A DNA stretch of 64,000 nt from Desulfovibrio ferrophilus (GTDB taxonomy: Bacteria; Desulfobacterota; Desulfovibrionia; Desulfovibrionales; Desulfovibrionaceae). Each line of letters begins with the position of its first letter. Position 1 is the stretch's first letter. Where the stretch lies: the NCBI RefSeq assembly GCF_003966735.1, contig NZ_AP017378.1, forward strand, positions 62,001-126,000, read 5' to 3'. Made by a program: the position numbers and the translations under genes. Below are positions 52,446 to 61,907 of this stretch, in pieces. The notes under the pieces are model-generated. The model made no database searches, was not told the origin of the DNA, and saw only the letters and a list, made by a program, of their open reading frames with translations.

Positions 52446-52510
52446 ATGTGCCTCCTTGGATGGCCCTGCAAGCATGCCTCAAATGCGCAAGCGGTGCAAC
52501 GGGGGGAGGT

Positions 52511-53212
52511 TTAATGGGAGAGTGACTCGAATCCTGCCAAGGCCTGTTTTACGAATGTTGCTACGAGCTCAGGGCTTTTTCGACCATCGGGGGTTTCGAC
52601 ACCGGTGTGCGCATCCACCCCTGCGGGTTTGACTTGTAAAATGGCCTGGCGGACGTTGCCGGGGGTCAAGCCTCCGGCCAGAATCAGCGGGATTGGAGAG
52701 AGTTCGACCAGTCGACGACTTGCGCTCCAGTCATGGACCTTACCGGTAGCTCCGGTCGCCCCGGTGGAGGGGTCGTAGGTATCGGTTAAAAACGCATCGC
52801 AGTACGGGGCCAGACTGAGTATTTGCTTCTCCATGCGTTGTATGGATATTGCGTCAGGGGTTGGCGGCACGATGATGCTTTTGATGACGTACAGGTCGGG
52901 GCGGCTGGATTTGAGGGCTGCCAATGCTGTGGCGGAGATGTCCGCATGCAATTGGACATGCGTGACGCCCAGTTGATCACAGAAGGTTCTGATTTCTTCA
53001 GGGTCGGTAACGTAGGTGATGAGCACGGCGGGGACGTCGTTGGGCAGAATCTGGACGATACGTGCGGCTTCATCCTCGCTGATATCTTCGGGATGTACGG
53101 CCAGACGCAGGGGGATGCCGATGGAATTGACTCCAAGCCGGGCAAGTAGGAGTGCCTCGTCCTGATCCAGAACTCCGGCGATCTGGATGCGTGGGCAATG
53201 ACGATCAGTCAT
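52511..53212 (-). CDS. TrpF-like (phosphoribosylanthranilate isomerase family) protein with altered active site
   Basis: The 233-residue TIM-barrel protein has VTHVQLHAD, DTYDPSTGATGATGKVHDW, LILAGGLTPGNV and GVDAHTGVETPDGRKSP, clear TrpF landmarks. The N-terminal KICG, which carries the catalytic Cys, reads QIAG, and the KRYIS substrate-binding Arg segment is lost. The catalytic Asp region remains. It is not in a trp operon; it overlaps the lipoprotein gene upstream by 8 bp. It may be inactive for tryptophan synthesis or do another isomerisation. Confidence 0.75.
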   Translation of the reverse strand: MTDRHCPRIQIAGVLDQDEALLLARLGVNSIGIPLRLAVHPEDISEDEAARIVQILPNDVPAVLITYVTDPEEIRTFCDQLGVTHVQLHADISATALAALKSSRPDLYVIKSIIVPPTPDAISIQRMEKQILSLAPYCDAFLTDTYDPSTGATGATGKVHDWSASRRLVELSPIPLILAGGLTPGNVRQAILQVKPAGVDAHTGVETPDGRKSPELVATFVKQALAGFESLSH

Positions 53213-54827
53213 GTTTGCCGCCTGAGTCTAAATCAAAGTCATTCAGAAAAAAGGCAGCAACGGATTCGGGGGGCAGGTCGGACAGACGCAGAACGTCGAA
53301 TCCTTGTCCTGGATATTGTGGGGACGCTTTGCAGGCCTGACCCGCCAGGGCGAACAAACGGCTGGCGATGCTGTATTCACCATTGTCCCAGGCCATGAGC
53401 CCGTTGTTGAGTCTCTGAAATTCCGTCAATCCCCAATCCCTGGGCGGGAGCAACGGTGGCGTGGGTTCACCCACAAGATGAGCGAGTCGTTCCACTGCCC
53501 GGGCAGGCCAGGTATTGATGTCAGACAGGGCAATGTCGAAGGTCACACTTCTGCCCTGAGCCGGCCAGGGGGTGGATGCACGAGCTACGGCGGCCCAGGC
53601 AGCTTTTCGCAATTCGGGGAGACGTTTTTCCAGGGCCTGCTGCTGCAGGGCAAGCTGTTCGCTTTTTTGTCGGAAGGCCTCGGGCGTGAAGCGACGGACT
53701 CCTTCCATGCCCAGAACCAGTCGGCGTTCGAAGTCCTTGATCCGTGTTTGCAGTTCCGTCATCTCCGCCACGGTTTCGCGGTGCCGTTGCATGGCTTTGA
53801 TGGCCTGCTCTGCATGGCCTTCCCGGTTCATACGGGCGACGGCCTCGGCCAATTGGTCTCGACGCACAAGCAGACTCGACAGGCGGTGCGTGGCATTGAA
53901 ATAGGTCAGGATTTCGGCACAGCGCTCCTGCTGCTCTTCCAGATGTCGGAGCTGAGACTCGGCAGTGGCCCATGCGTTCTCGGCACGGTTACGCTCATTG
54001 GCAAGGCGCTTGGTCCGCCCCTGGAGTGATTCAGTGATCTGGGCGGAGAGGGTGGTGCGCAGCACGCCGGGGTGATCGTCAGGGATGGTCGCGGAGACGG
54101 TTACGGCGTGATCGGCTCCCAGGATGCGGGCCAGCTTCAGGGTTTCATCCAGGGTTGCGGACAGGTCGGAACCGGACTCGGCCCGTAGGGCAGAGGTCAG
54201 GCCCCGTGGTGCTGGCTGCAGAGTGTGCTCGTCGGACAGGGCGTCGAGTAACAGAAAATGCAGTCCTGTATTCATGCCGGGCCGGGCCTCCCGCGGATGC
54301 TCCGGCAGTGCTGCGGGCAGGATAACGGCACTCCCCGCAATCGCAGGCATCAATTCGCCCCTGCGATGATCTTCCAGGATGCGTCTTGCCCCCAGGCGAT
54401 ATGATAGGATGCGCAGTGCCGAAGCCCGCTGGGTCAGCCGCTGCTCAAGCTCGGGGTTGTCGGGGGCAGAGAAGGTTTGCCACAGCTTCTGGGCCTGTGC
54501 CGGATGTCCGGAGAACCACAGGGCAAGGCCAAGCCGAATCGTGACTTCAGCGTTGTCAGGATTGCGTTTGTGCAGGGCCCCGAAGCGTCTGGCCGCCGCG
54601 TCATATCGACGGGCCGCAAAGAGGGCGAGTCCTTTGTCTCGTAGTTCCGCCTCTGAGCTTTGGGCCAGGATGGCCGTTTCACGGGCCTCGGTGTCCAGAG
54701 CGGGCATGTCGAATTCGTGCATGCCCGGGGCACAGCCCGTCGTCAGAAGCAGTGCGCACAGGATGCATACTCCTCGCAGCAGGGAGGGAGGTGTAAGCCT
54801 GAAGAGGGAGGAGATCGTTAAGCACAT
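53205..54827 (-). CDS. TPR-containing lipoprotein
   Basis: The protein has about 540 residues, with a signal and lipobox LTTGC, early TPR-like helices (LFAARRYDAAARRFGALHK, IRLGLALWFSGHPAQAQKL), a middle domain and a long coiled coil (about 280-420; AENAWATAESQLRHLEEQQE). It is probably an outer-membrane lipoprotein facing the periplasm. Translation overlaps TrpF-like by 8 bp. The start is uncertain; ATG at 54827 lacks a clear ribosome site. Confidence 0.65.
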   Translation of the reverse strand: MCLTISSLFRLTPPSLLRGVCILCALLLTTGCAPGMHEFDMPALDTEARETAILAQSSEAELRDKGLALFAARRYDAAARRFGALHKRNPDNAEVTIRLGLALWFSGHPAQAQKLWQTFSAPDNPELEQRLTQRASALRILSYRLGARRILEDHRRGELMPAIAGSAVILPAALPEHPREARPGMNTGLHFLLLDALSDEHTLQPAPRGLTSALRAESGSDLSATLDETLKLARILGADHAVTVSATIPDDHPGVLRTTLSAQITESLQGRTKRLANERNRAENAWATAESQLRHLEEQQERCAEILTYFNATHRLSSLLVRRDQLAEAVARMNREGHAEQAIKAMQRHRETVAEMTELQTRIKDFERRLVLGMEGVRRFTPEAFRQKSEQLALQQQALEKRLPELRKAAWAAVARASTPWPAQGRSVTFDIALSDINTWPARAVERLAHLVGEPTPPLLPPRDWGLTEFQRLNNGLMAWDNGEYSIASRLFALAGQACKASPQYPGQGFDVLRLSDLPPESVAAFFLNDFDLDSGGKHD

Positions 54828-54871
54828 CGTGGAGAGTAACCTATCAGAGGCCGCTTGCGGTGCAAAGCTGT

Positions 54872-56365
54872 TCAACGTTGACCTGGCGCGCGATCCAGAG
54901 GCCCACAGTAAGTTGCGACCCCCTGTTCCAGAACAAGTGCCCGCTGGATATTTGCAGGAATTTCTTCCGGGCGGTGGCTGATGCAGATCAGAGTCGTACC
55001 ATCGGTTTCCAGAGCCTCCAGTCCCTCCAGAAAACCGGCACGGGCAGCGGGGTCCAACCCGGCGCAGGGTTCATCCAGAATCAGCAGTGGTGGCCGGGTG
55101 ACCATGGCGCGGGCAATGATCAGTCGGCGAATCTGGCCGTAGGACAAACTGCGGATGGGCCGGTCTTCGAAGCCCTGCATGCCGGTCAGAGCCAGGCATT
55201 GGCTCGCCCGGTCAATCTGGCGCGCGTTGGCCCGGTCATACAGCCCAATGCTGGAAAAGAAGCCCGAAGTGACAAGCTCCAGCCCGGTGATGTTGTAGCG
55301 ATATTTGGCCTGCAATTCCGGTGAGACCAGACCGATGCGTTTACGGATGTTCCAGACATTGACCAGATCGGACTGCCCGAACCAGGCGAGGGCTCCCGTG
55401 GTTGGACGCAATTCCCCGGTGGCCAGGGCTGCCAGGGTTGATTTTCCTGCTCCATTGGCTCCGAGTACTGCCCAATGCTCCCCCGGTCGGACGGTCCAGT
55501 TGATATCGGACAGGACCTTGCGCCCCCCGCGTATTACCGAGACACCTTCCAGGTGCAGAAGAGCTCCAACTCCACTGTCTGCTGTGGGGCGGGGAGGTTC
55601 GATCATCAGCGTTGGGGCACAGGTGATGGGGGTGTCACGGGCCAGGAGTTCCGTCGCGGTCCCTGTGCGTTCAAGGGTGCCGGCACACATCAGGGCCGCG
55701 TGGGTCAGAAATGGTGGGCATTCCGGCAGATGGTGCGTGGAGAGGATGATCTGAGTGCCACTAGCCGCCACGGCAGTCAGTGCGTCCAGAATGCGTTGGC
55801 GCATTCGTTGGTCCAGGCCTTCCAGAGCTTCATCCAGAAGCAGAATGCGTGGTCTGCGCACCATGGCTCGCGCAATATGTACCAGGCGTCCCTGCCCGCG
55901 GGATAGTTCAAGGACATTGCGGTCCGCAAATTCACCTGCACCGATGGCTTCGAGTTGTGCCCTGGCCCGGTCGCGGTCCTCCTGCATGGGTTCTCCCCAC
56001 AGGGCCAGGGTGTCGTAGATTCCGGTGCAGACCAGTTCCTCGCCTGTGTATCCTCGGTCCGAACGCACCCAGGCATCCTGATCATCCGATGAAATCAGGG
56101 CGATGTTGGCGCGGGCATCCAGGGCGCTTTCCGTGGGGCCGTCGCCGAAGTCCCAACTCCGTCTGCCCTCGTGTCCGAAAGGGCGGCCCTGAGCAGGGTG
56201 AACGTCACCACGTACCAGACGCATCAGAGTCGTCTTGCCCGCACCGTTGCCGCCAAGCAGTGCCCAGTGCTGGCCGGGCATGACCTGCCAGCTGGTATCC
56301 TTGAGGGCGTGGCCTGGCCCCAGGCGCACGGCACAGTGGTCGATGGAAATGATGGGAGAATTCAT
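54872..56365 (-). CDS. Double ATP-binding ABC protein (ModF/PhrA-like)
   Basis: The 497-residue protein has two nucleotide-binding domains. N-domain: Walker A GGNGAGKTT, signature variant LSRGQGRL, Walker B ILLLDEA. C-domain: Walker A GANGAGKST, signature variant LSYGQIRR, Walker B LLILDEP. No membrane segment. The order and length match ModF, an ATPase encoded near molybdate transport genes in E. coli. Neither modABC nor a membrane partner is next to it here. The start ATG at 56365 is chosen from family N-termini. Confidence 0.8.
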   Translation of the reverse strand: MNSPIISIDHCAVRLGPGHALKDTSWQVMPGQHWALLGGNGAGKTTLMRLVRGDVHPAQGRPFGHEGRRSWDFGDGPTESALDARANIALISSDDQDAWVRSDRGYTGEELVCTGIYDTLALWGEPMQEDRDRARAQLEAIGAGEFADRNVLELSRGQGRLVHIARAMVRRPRILLLDEALEGLDQRMRQRILDALTAVAASGTQIILSTHHLPECPPFLTHAALMCAGTLERTGTATELLARDTPITCAPTLMIEPPRPTADSGVGALLHLEGVSVIRGGRKVLSDINWTVRPGEHWAVLGANGAGKSTLAALATGELRPTTGALAWFGQSDLVNVWNIRKRIGLVSPELQAKYRYNITGLELVTSGFFSSIGLYDRANARQIDRASQCLALTGMQGFEDRPIRSLSYGQIRRLIIARAMVTRPPLLILDEPCAGLDPAARAGFLEGLEALETDGTTLICISHRPEEIPANIQRALVLEQGVATYCGPLDRAPGQR

Positions 56366-56452
56366 GGCCAGTGTTGTAGCTCGGGCTGCAGTCGATGCCA
56401 AGGGGAGATGGTGCCAAGATGAGCCATGAGGCAATGGCACTGATTGCAAAGG

Positions 56453-56487
56453 CACAGGCCGCCACGCACGATGCGTAGCGGCCTGTG
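56453..56487 (-). terminator. Terminator between cstA and the ModF-like gene
   Basis: CACAGGCCGC (56453-56462) and GCGGCCTGTG (56478-56487) make a perfect 10-bp stem after the cstA stop. The T-tract is poor. Confidence 0.6.
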
Positions 56488-56516
56488 TGGTCGGGATATG
56501 TGAGTCTGTCTATGAA

Positions 56517-57947
56517 TTAGTTGGCAGAGCTTTCTGCAGTCTTGCAGGGCTTCTTCAGGCCGAACTTGAGCATGAAGATGATCAGAGCGATCACGGCACC
56601 AGCAGCGCCGATCATGATGGAGGTCTCCATGGGCAGACCGAAACCGATCTTGGCCTGGGCGATGAAGGTCACGCAGACCGCGGTCATGAAGGTTGCGGGG
56701 AGGGTGCAGATCCAGTGAAGCTTACAGCTCTTGGCCAGATACACGGCACCGGCCCACAGGACCATGGTCGACAGGGCCTGGTTGGAGAACCCGAAGTAGC
56801 GCCAGATGGTGCTGAAGTTCTGGGTGGAGATCACGTAGCCGATGGCGAACAGCGGCACGGCGATCATCAGGCGCTTGGCAGCGGCCTTCTGGTCGATCTT
56901 GAAGGATTCGGCCAGAATCAGGCGGGTGCTGCGGAACGCGGTGTCGCCCGAGGTGATGGGCAGCACGATGATGGCCAGCACAGCCAGGGTTCCACCGATG
57001 GGGCCGAGCAGGGTGTTGGAGACTTCCTTGACCACGGCGGCGGGGCTGCCGGCGGAAATCACGGCCTGCATGGCCTCGGGGGAATTGTAGAAGCTCATGC
57101 CGATGGTGGCCCAGATCAGAGCAATCACACCCTCGATGATCATGGCACCGTAGAAGACCTCGCGGCCTTGCTTTTCGCTGGTGCAGCAACGGGCGATGAG
57201 CGGGGACTGGGTGGAGTGGAAACCGGAAAGGGCACCACAGGACAGGGTGATGAACAGCAGCGGCCAGATGGGCTTGTCACCGGGGTGGGTGTTCACGCTG
57301 AAGTCCATGTTGGGCAGGATGCTGTAGTCACCGACCATCAGGGCAATGGCCAGAGCCACTGTCATCACGATCAGCAGGCCACCCAGGAAGGGGTAGAAGC
57401 GACCGATGAGCTTGTCGATGGGCAGGATGGTGGCCAGGAAGTAGTAACCGAAGATACAGGCCACGAAGATGCCTGCCTGCATGCCGGTGATGCCTGCCAA
57501 CAGCTTTGCAGGGGCCAGCACGAAGACAACACCCACGAGCAGCAGCAGGACCACGGAGAAGACTCGCATGACCTGACGGGCGGTCATGCCCATGTATTCA
57601 CCCACGAGCTCGGGCACGCTGGCACCGTCGTTGCGCAGGGAGAGCATGCCGCTCATGTAGTCATGCACTGCGCCAGCGAAGATGCAGCCGAAGACGATCC
57701 AGAGCAGGGCCACGGGGCCGTAAAGGGCGCCCAGGATGGGGCCGAAGATGGGGCCGATGCCCGCGATATCCAGCACCTGGATGAGAATGAGTTTCCATTT
57801 GGGCATGGGCACAAAGTCCACACCGTCTTCCAGGCGGCAGGCCGGGGTGGTGACGTTGGCGTCGGGTGCCATGATACGGTCAACGAATTTACCGTATGTG
57901 AAATAGCCGATGATAAGAGCGAAAAGGCAGACAAAGAAATACAGCAC
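56517..57947 (-). CDS. cstA: CstA-family carbon starvation / pyruvate carrier
   Basis: The 476-residue polytopic protein begins MLYFFVCLFALIIGYFTYGK and holds GPILGALYGPVALLWIVFG, GAVHDYMSGMLSLRNDG and TLSCGALSGFHSTQSPLIA, typical of CstA. It is the short form lacking the long C-terminal extension of E. coli CstA. CstA and BtsT import pyruvate or peptides. It is downstream of a LytS/LytTR pair, matching the BtsSR-BtsT logic of pyruvate sensing and uptake. Confidence 0.9.
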   Translation of the reverse strand: MLYFFVCLFALIIGYFTYGKFVDRIMAPDANVTTPACRLEDGVDFVPMPKWKLILIQVLDIAGIGPIFGPILGALYGPVALLWIVFGCIFAGAVHDYMSGMLSLRNDGASVPELVGEYMGMTARQVMRVFSVVLLLLVGVVFVLAPAKLLAGITGMQAGIFVACIFGYYFLATILPIDKLIGRFYPFLGGLLIVMTVALAIALMVGDYSILPNMDFSVNTHPGDKPIWPLLFITLSCGALSGFHSTQSPLIARCCTSEKQGREVFYGAMIIEGVIALIWATIGMSFYNSPEAMQAVISAGSPAAVVKEVSNTLLGPIGGTLAVLAIIVLPITSGDTAFRSTRLILAESFKIDQKAAAKRLMIAVPLFAIGYVISTQNFSTIWRYFGFSNQALSTMVLWAGAVYLAKSCKLHWICTLPATFMTAVCVTFIAQAKIGFGLPMETSIMIGAAGAVIALIIFMLKFGLKKPCKTAESSAN

Positions 57948-58068
57948 GAAATCCTCCCTGTGCGGTTGACTATTCCCGGGGATGATCCGGAAACTGCAGG
58001 GGCATTACGCCCATGGAGGATTTATGATCAATGGCCTGTGACTGAACTGTCGTTTTGAGTGTTTGAAA

Positions 58069-58103
58069 TGCATCAGGCCCGGCAGGGAATCGGGCCCGAT
58101 GCA
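58069..58103 (-). terminator. Hairpin after the lytS-like gene
   Basis: TGCATC-A-GGCCCG (58069-58081) pairs with CGGGCC-C-GATGCA (58091-58103), one mismatch. There is no T-tract. It may partly separate lytS from cstA expression. Confidence 0.5.
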
Positions 58104-58117
58104 CATTGATGTCGTGA

Positions 58118-59815
58118 TCAGGCTGTCAGCGGTGTGACCTGTGGGATGCGCAGAGCCACGAGTGTTCCCTGGTCCGGGGAAGATTGGATTTGCAATCCGT
58201 AGTTCGACCCATAGATGTGTTTCAGACGCAGGTTGCAGTTGGCTACGCCAATGCACTTGCCGTTGCCGTCCGAGGCCAGCAGCTTGTCGGGGCGGCCAAG
58301 GGCCATGCCCACGCCGTCGTCTTCCACCATGATGTGCAGTTCGTTGTCGCGAACGCCAGCGGACAGGGTCACCGTGCCACCTTCTTCGCGCCCGGAAATG
58401 CCATGTCGGATGCCGTTTTCCACCAGTGGCTGGATCAGGAACGAGGGTACAAGCCAGTCCTTGCAGGCATCGTCGACGTTGATATTTGCAGTGATGCGAC
58501 CGCCGTAACGGGCCTGCTCGATAGCCAGATACGAGCGCACATGCTCCAGTTCTTCGGACAGGGGGACCACCCCGGTGCCGGAATGCAGGTTCTTGCGCAT
58601 GAACAGAGCCAGGTCCTGAAGCAGTTCGCGGGCCTGGGCCGAGTTGGTGCGGCAGTAGGAAGCAATGGTGTTCAGAGCGTTGAACAGGAAGTGCGGATTG
58701 ATCTGTGCCTGGAGGCGGCGGATCTCCTCGCGGGCTAGCAGCCGTTCCTTGACCTGAATATCCTCCAGCTCCAGCTGGGTGGAAAACAGAGCGGCCAGAC
58801 CTTTGGCGATCTCGAAGCGAATATTGTCCAATTCGGATTTGCGGGTGCCGTAGAATTTGAGGGTGCCCACGATGCGCCCACCCTTTTTCAGGGGCACGAC
58901 GATGGCTGAAGTGAAAGGACACTTGGGATGCCCGCAGCCGATGTCCGCCTGGTTTCTGATGAATGTGGGGGCGGCTTTTTCCAGCACCCTGCGCGTGGCG
59001 CTGGTCACGATGTGCTGACCAGGTCGATGGTGGTCGGCCCCCTGTCCGAGATGAGCCAGTACCCGGGTGGAGTCGGTGATGGCCACGGCGGCAACGCGTA
59101 CACGGTCATAAATCAGCGCGGCGACGGCTCCGGCGGTCTCCTGAGACAGGCCGTTTCGCAGGTGCGAGACCGTGGCGTCGGCGATGGCCAAGATGTGCTG
59201 GGCTTGGCTGGAATCCTGCTTTTCGCGATGTATTCCCACCAAACGGACCGTGTGGATGAACAGCGCTGCTCCGGCGGTGTTGACGGCGATCATGGGCACG
59301 GCGATGACCTTGACCAAAGCCACGGCATCCGCGAACGGGCGTGACAGGGTCAGGACCAACACCATGTGGAAGCATTCGCCCACAAGGGCGATGATGGCCG
59401 CAGGTTTCCAGTGCATGGGGTCCTTGAGGCGCATGGCGATAAAACCGGCGATGGTGCCTTCCAGGAAGGTTGCCAATCCACAGGGCAGGGCCGAGAAGCC
59501 TGAAGGATCGATCACGTTCCGGTGCAGCCCGGCGATGAATCCGGCCCCGGCTCCCACAAGCGGGCCACCGACCAATCCACCAGTGATGACGCTCATGGCG
59601 CGCAGGTTGGCCACCGACAGGTGCACGGCATCTCCGGTGTAGGTGCCCAGGATGCCCAGGCCACCGAAGAGCAGGGTCAGCAGGATAGTGTTTTTGCGGC
59701 TGATGGGCCGAAAGTCCAGGTTGCGAATGGACCCGAAGGCCATGATCAGGAACGCGGCTGTGATCATCAACCCGAAACGTTCGATCAGAACAATCAGAAG
59801 ATCAAGAATGGGCAT
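58118..59815 (-). CDS. LytS-type sensor histidine kinase (BtsS-like)
   Basis: The 565-residue kinase has an N-terminal 5TM-LYT membrane domain (about 1-175; GGLVGGPLVGAGAGFIAGLHR), a GAF domain (about 215-350), then the LytS kinase core with QAQINPHFLFNALNTI carrying the phospho-His, and HATPase with VENGIRHGI and DDGVGM. It follows the response regulator gene by 65 bp. By analogy with BtsS it may sense extracellular pyruvate; this is inferred from the adjacent cstA. Confidence 0.9.
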   Translation of the reverse strand: MPILDLLIVLIERFGLMITAAFLIMAFGSIRNLDFRPISRKNTILLTLLFGGLGILGTYTGDAVHLSVANLRAMSVITGGLVGGPLVGAGAGFIAGLHRNVIDPSGFSALPCGLATFLEGTIAGFIAMRLKDPMHWKPAAIIALVGECFHMVLVLTLSRPFADAVALVKVIAVPMIAVNTAGAALFIHTVRLVGIHREKQDSSQAQHILAIADATVSHLRNGLSQETAGAVAALIYDRVRVAAVAITDSTRVLAHLGQGADHHRPGQHIVTSATRRVLEKAAPTFIRNQADIGCGHPKCPFTSAIVVPLKKGGRIVGTLKFYGTRKSELDNIRFEIAKGLAALFSTQLELEDIQVKERLLAREEIRRLQAQINPHFLFNALNTIASYCRTNSAQARELLQDLALFMRKNLHSGTGVVPLSEELEHVRSYLAIEQARYGGRITANINVDDACKDWLVPSFLIQPLVENGIRHGISGREEGGTVTLSAGVRDNELHIMVEDDGVGMALGRPDKLLASDGNGKCIGVANCNLRLKHIYGSNYGLQIQSSPDQGTLVALRIPQVTPLTA

Positions 59816-59880
59816 GTAAGGATATCCTTGGCTGGGCTATGCCGCATTTCCGGGAGTGCCGGTTCCCGGGCGGCTTTGGG

Positions 59881-60654
59881 CTAGAGGCCTAGGCGTTCTT
59901 TGAAGTACTGCACGCGGCCGCGGCTGACAGCGAGTTCGGTGCCTTCGGCATCGTCCAGTACAAGGTTGTATTTACCATTGAACCAGGGGGAAAATTCTCT
60001 GATGCGCTCCAGATTGACGAGTACCCCGCGTCCGGCTCGGAAAAAGGATCCGCTGCCGAGGCGTTGTTCCAGAGCGTCCATGGTGCAGATGCCGTGACAT
60101 GGCCATGCTTCGTTGGTGGTGTGGATCATCAGCTTACGTGATTCGGAGGCGCAGAACACCACTTCGTCCGGTTTGAGCAGCGCGATACGTCCGTTTCGTT
60201 CCACCGGAATTCGGCTGAACTGGGGCGTTCCCACACCGGCCAGGAGTTGCTCGAGGCTGGCGCGGGCCTTATCGCGTGGTTCCCGAGCGGACAAGGCTTC
60301 CCGTGCGCGGGCCAGACTTTTGGAGAGTCGGTCTTCGGTCACGGGCTTGAGCAGGTAGTCCACGGCGTTTTCTTCAAACGCCCGGATGGCATATTGGTCG
60401 AAGGCCGTTGCAAAAATGATCAATGGCGCGTCTTCCATGTCCAGAGTGGTGGCGACAACGTCGAAGCCACTGCCGCCCGGCATCTCGATGTCCAGAAATA
60501 CCAGGTCGGGCCCGTGAGCCATGACCTGTTCACAGGCTTCGCGAGCGGAGCCTGCCTGGGCGACGACCTCGATGTCGCTGAACTCGGAAAGCAGATACGC
60601 CAGTTCATCCCGAGCCGGTGGCTCGTCGTCCACGATAAGGACGCGAATGGGCAT
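59881..60654 (-). CDS. LytTR-family response regulator (BtsR-like)
   Basis: The 257-residue regulator has a receiver domain with VDDEPPARDEL, phospho-Asp in LVFLDIEMPGGSGFD and Lys in LLKPVTEDRL, then a LytTR DNA-binding domain (about 150-255; FCASESRKLMIHT, FFRAGRGVLVNLERI). It should bind direct repeats upstream of cstA on phosphorylation. CAAGGAGA precedes the ATG. Confidence 0.9.
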   Translation of the reverse strand: MPIRVLIVDDEPPARDELAYLLSEFSDIEVVAQAGSAREACEQVMAHGPDLVFLDIEMPGGSGFDVVATTLDMEDAPLIIFATAFDQYAIRAFEENAVDYLLKPVTEDRLSKSLARAREALSAREPRDKARASLEQLLAGVGTPQFSRIPVERNGRIALLKPDEVVFCASESRKLMIHTTNEAWPCHGICTMDALEQRLGSGSFFRAGRGVLVNLERIREFSPWFNGKYNLVLDDAEGTELAVSRGRVQYFKERLGL

Positions 60655-60747
60655 TGGGGAGTCTCCTTGCCGCCGTATTGTCCCGACCAGAGTACGGCAG
60701 GCAGAAATGCCGGGTAACTTCCGTGACCGGGTGCTGTCAAGCCGTGC

Positions 60748-61725
60748 TTAACCCATCATCATGTAAATGCGCTTTTGCATGATGGCCGGAATGCCATTGT
60801 CCCAGTGGCCTGTGGCCGCGGCCCAGGCCCAGGCGATCAAGAGTAGAACAGCCGCTCCCGTTAACACCAGTAGCGGCGAGATTCGCCAGCGACCAGCCAT
60901 GCGTGGCTCAAGGCATCCTTGTACCGGACAGGCGCCGACGCACTGCATGCAGCCGATGCACTCCGGTGTCCCCACTCGCTGTTTACTCATGACATTGATG
61001 CCCGTGGGGCAGGCGCGGTTGCATTTGCCGCAGTCGATGCATTGGTCCTGCTTGCGATGCACGGCCAGGGGGGAGAACAGAGAAGCCAGCCCAAGGAGTG
61101 CGCCGTAGGGACACAGGGCCCGACACCAGAAGGAGGGCACAACCATGGCCAGCAACCCCAGGACAACGAGCACCGTGATGGAGATCGTTGAGGGAGCCAG
61201 AAAAAAGTCGAGCATGCGGGCATCGGCGGTCAGGTTGTAGGTGCTGGAGAGGAACTGATTGATGGCCCGGGCGTCCATCTGCACCCAAGTGGTCCAGATG
61301 AAGAACCCCAGCACAAGATATTTGGGGACGGACAACGCCTTGCCCAGCTTGGGGCCGGGGGCATGGACGGTGCCTAGGGTTCGTCCGGCTCGTTCCAGCA
61401 GGTTGTGGATGAAACCTACGGGGCAGATGGTGGCGCAGAAGCCTTTGCGCAGCGCAAGGGCGGTGCCCATGGCGACCAGTAGCAGGGTCAGTCCTGCTGG
61501 ATGAACACGATCCCAGAGGCCTGTCAGTAGAAACTGCTTCAGGGCCATGAAGGCACTGATGGGCAGAAAACCCTCCACTGATGGAGGACGAGGGGTGAAA
61601 GCCTCGGCCTTTCCGCCGGTCCAGAGGATGAACTGGTAGAAGCGGACTCCGGCCCAGAGGCAGAACAGACAGAAGGCGGATTGGATCAGAAGACGAAGTC
61701 GTTGTGGTGTCATGTGTCGTTTCAT
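60748..61725 (-). CDS. Membrane polyferredoxin (NapH/CcoG/NosR-C-terminal type)
   Basis: The protein has about 325 residues with five or six hydrophobic helices, two cytoplasmic CxxxCP sites (CATICPVG, CRALCPYG) and two [4Fe-4S] motifs CIDCGKCNRACP and CIGCMQCVGACP. The pattern is that of NapH-like quinol-linked electron carriers. It may pass electrons from menaquinol to periplasmic or cytoplasmic acceptors. An HcpR-like palindrome lies about 80 bp upstream. The start is chosen near MKRHMTPQRL; a Met four codons later is possible. Confidence 0.82.
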   Translation of the reverse strand: MKRHMTPQRLRLLIQSAFCLFCLWAGVRFYQFILWTGGKAEAFTPRPPSVEGFLPISAFMALKQFLLTGLWDRVHPAGLTLLLVAMGTALALRKGFCATICPVGFIHNLLERAGRTLGTVHAPGPKLGKALSVPKYLVLGFFIWTTWVQMDARAINQFLSSTYNLTADARMLDFFLAPSTISITVLVVLGLLAMVVPSFWCRALCPYGALLGLASLFSPLAVHRKQDQCIDCGKCNRACPTGINVMSKQRVGTPECIGCMQCVGACPVQGCLEPRMAGRWRISPLLVLTGAAVLLLIAWAWAAATGHWDNGIPAIMQKRIYMMMG

Positions 61726-61803
61726 GTCGAGTCGCTGGTCAGAGGGTTGGGCCGGTGGACAAAGTCCCTTCGGGGATGATTGCTTCGTTGGTTCTTTGCG
61801 TCC

Positions 61804-61817
61804 TTGACCAAGGTCAA
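61804..61817. promoter_or_regulatory. HcpR-type (FNR/CRP-family) palindrome
   Basis: TTGACC-AA-GGTCAA is a perfect 14-bp palindrome. It matches the TTGACcnnggTCAA site that I recall as the HcpR consensus in Desulfovibrio. It lies in the 182-bp gap between the polyferredoxin (minus) and the 125-residue gene (plus), about 80-90 bp from each start, so it may control either or both. Confidence 0.6.
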
Positions 61818-61907
61818 AAGCAGGCTGGTCAGGACGGTTGCGCTTTCTCTTTTCACTGTGCCGCACAAGAGGTATGCTTATGGGTACTGAAATTCAAGGA
61901 GGATTGC

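Noticed and set aside
56487-58058. Long plus-strand open frame of 523 codons opposite cstA
   Set aside because: Its Gly/His/Asp-rich composition is that of an antisense shadow of a membrane-protein gene; CstA on the minus strand is certain.
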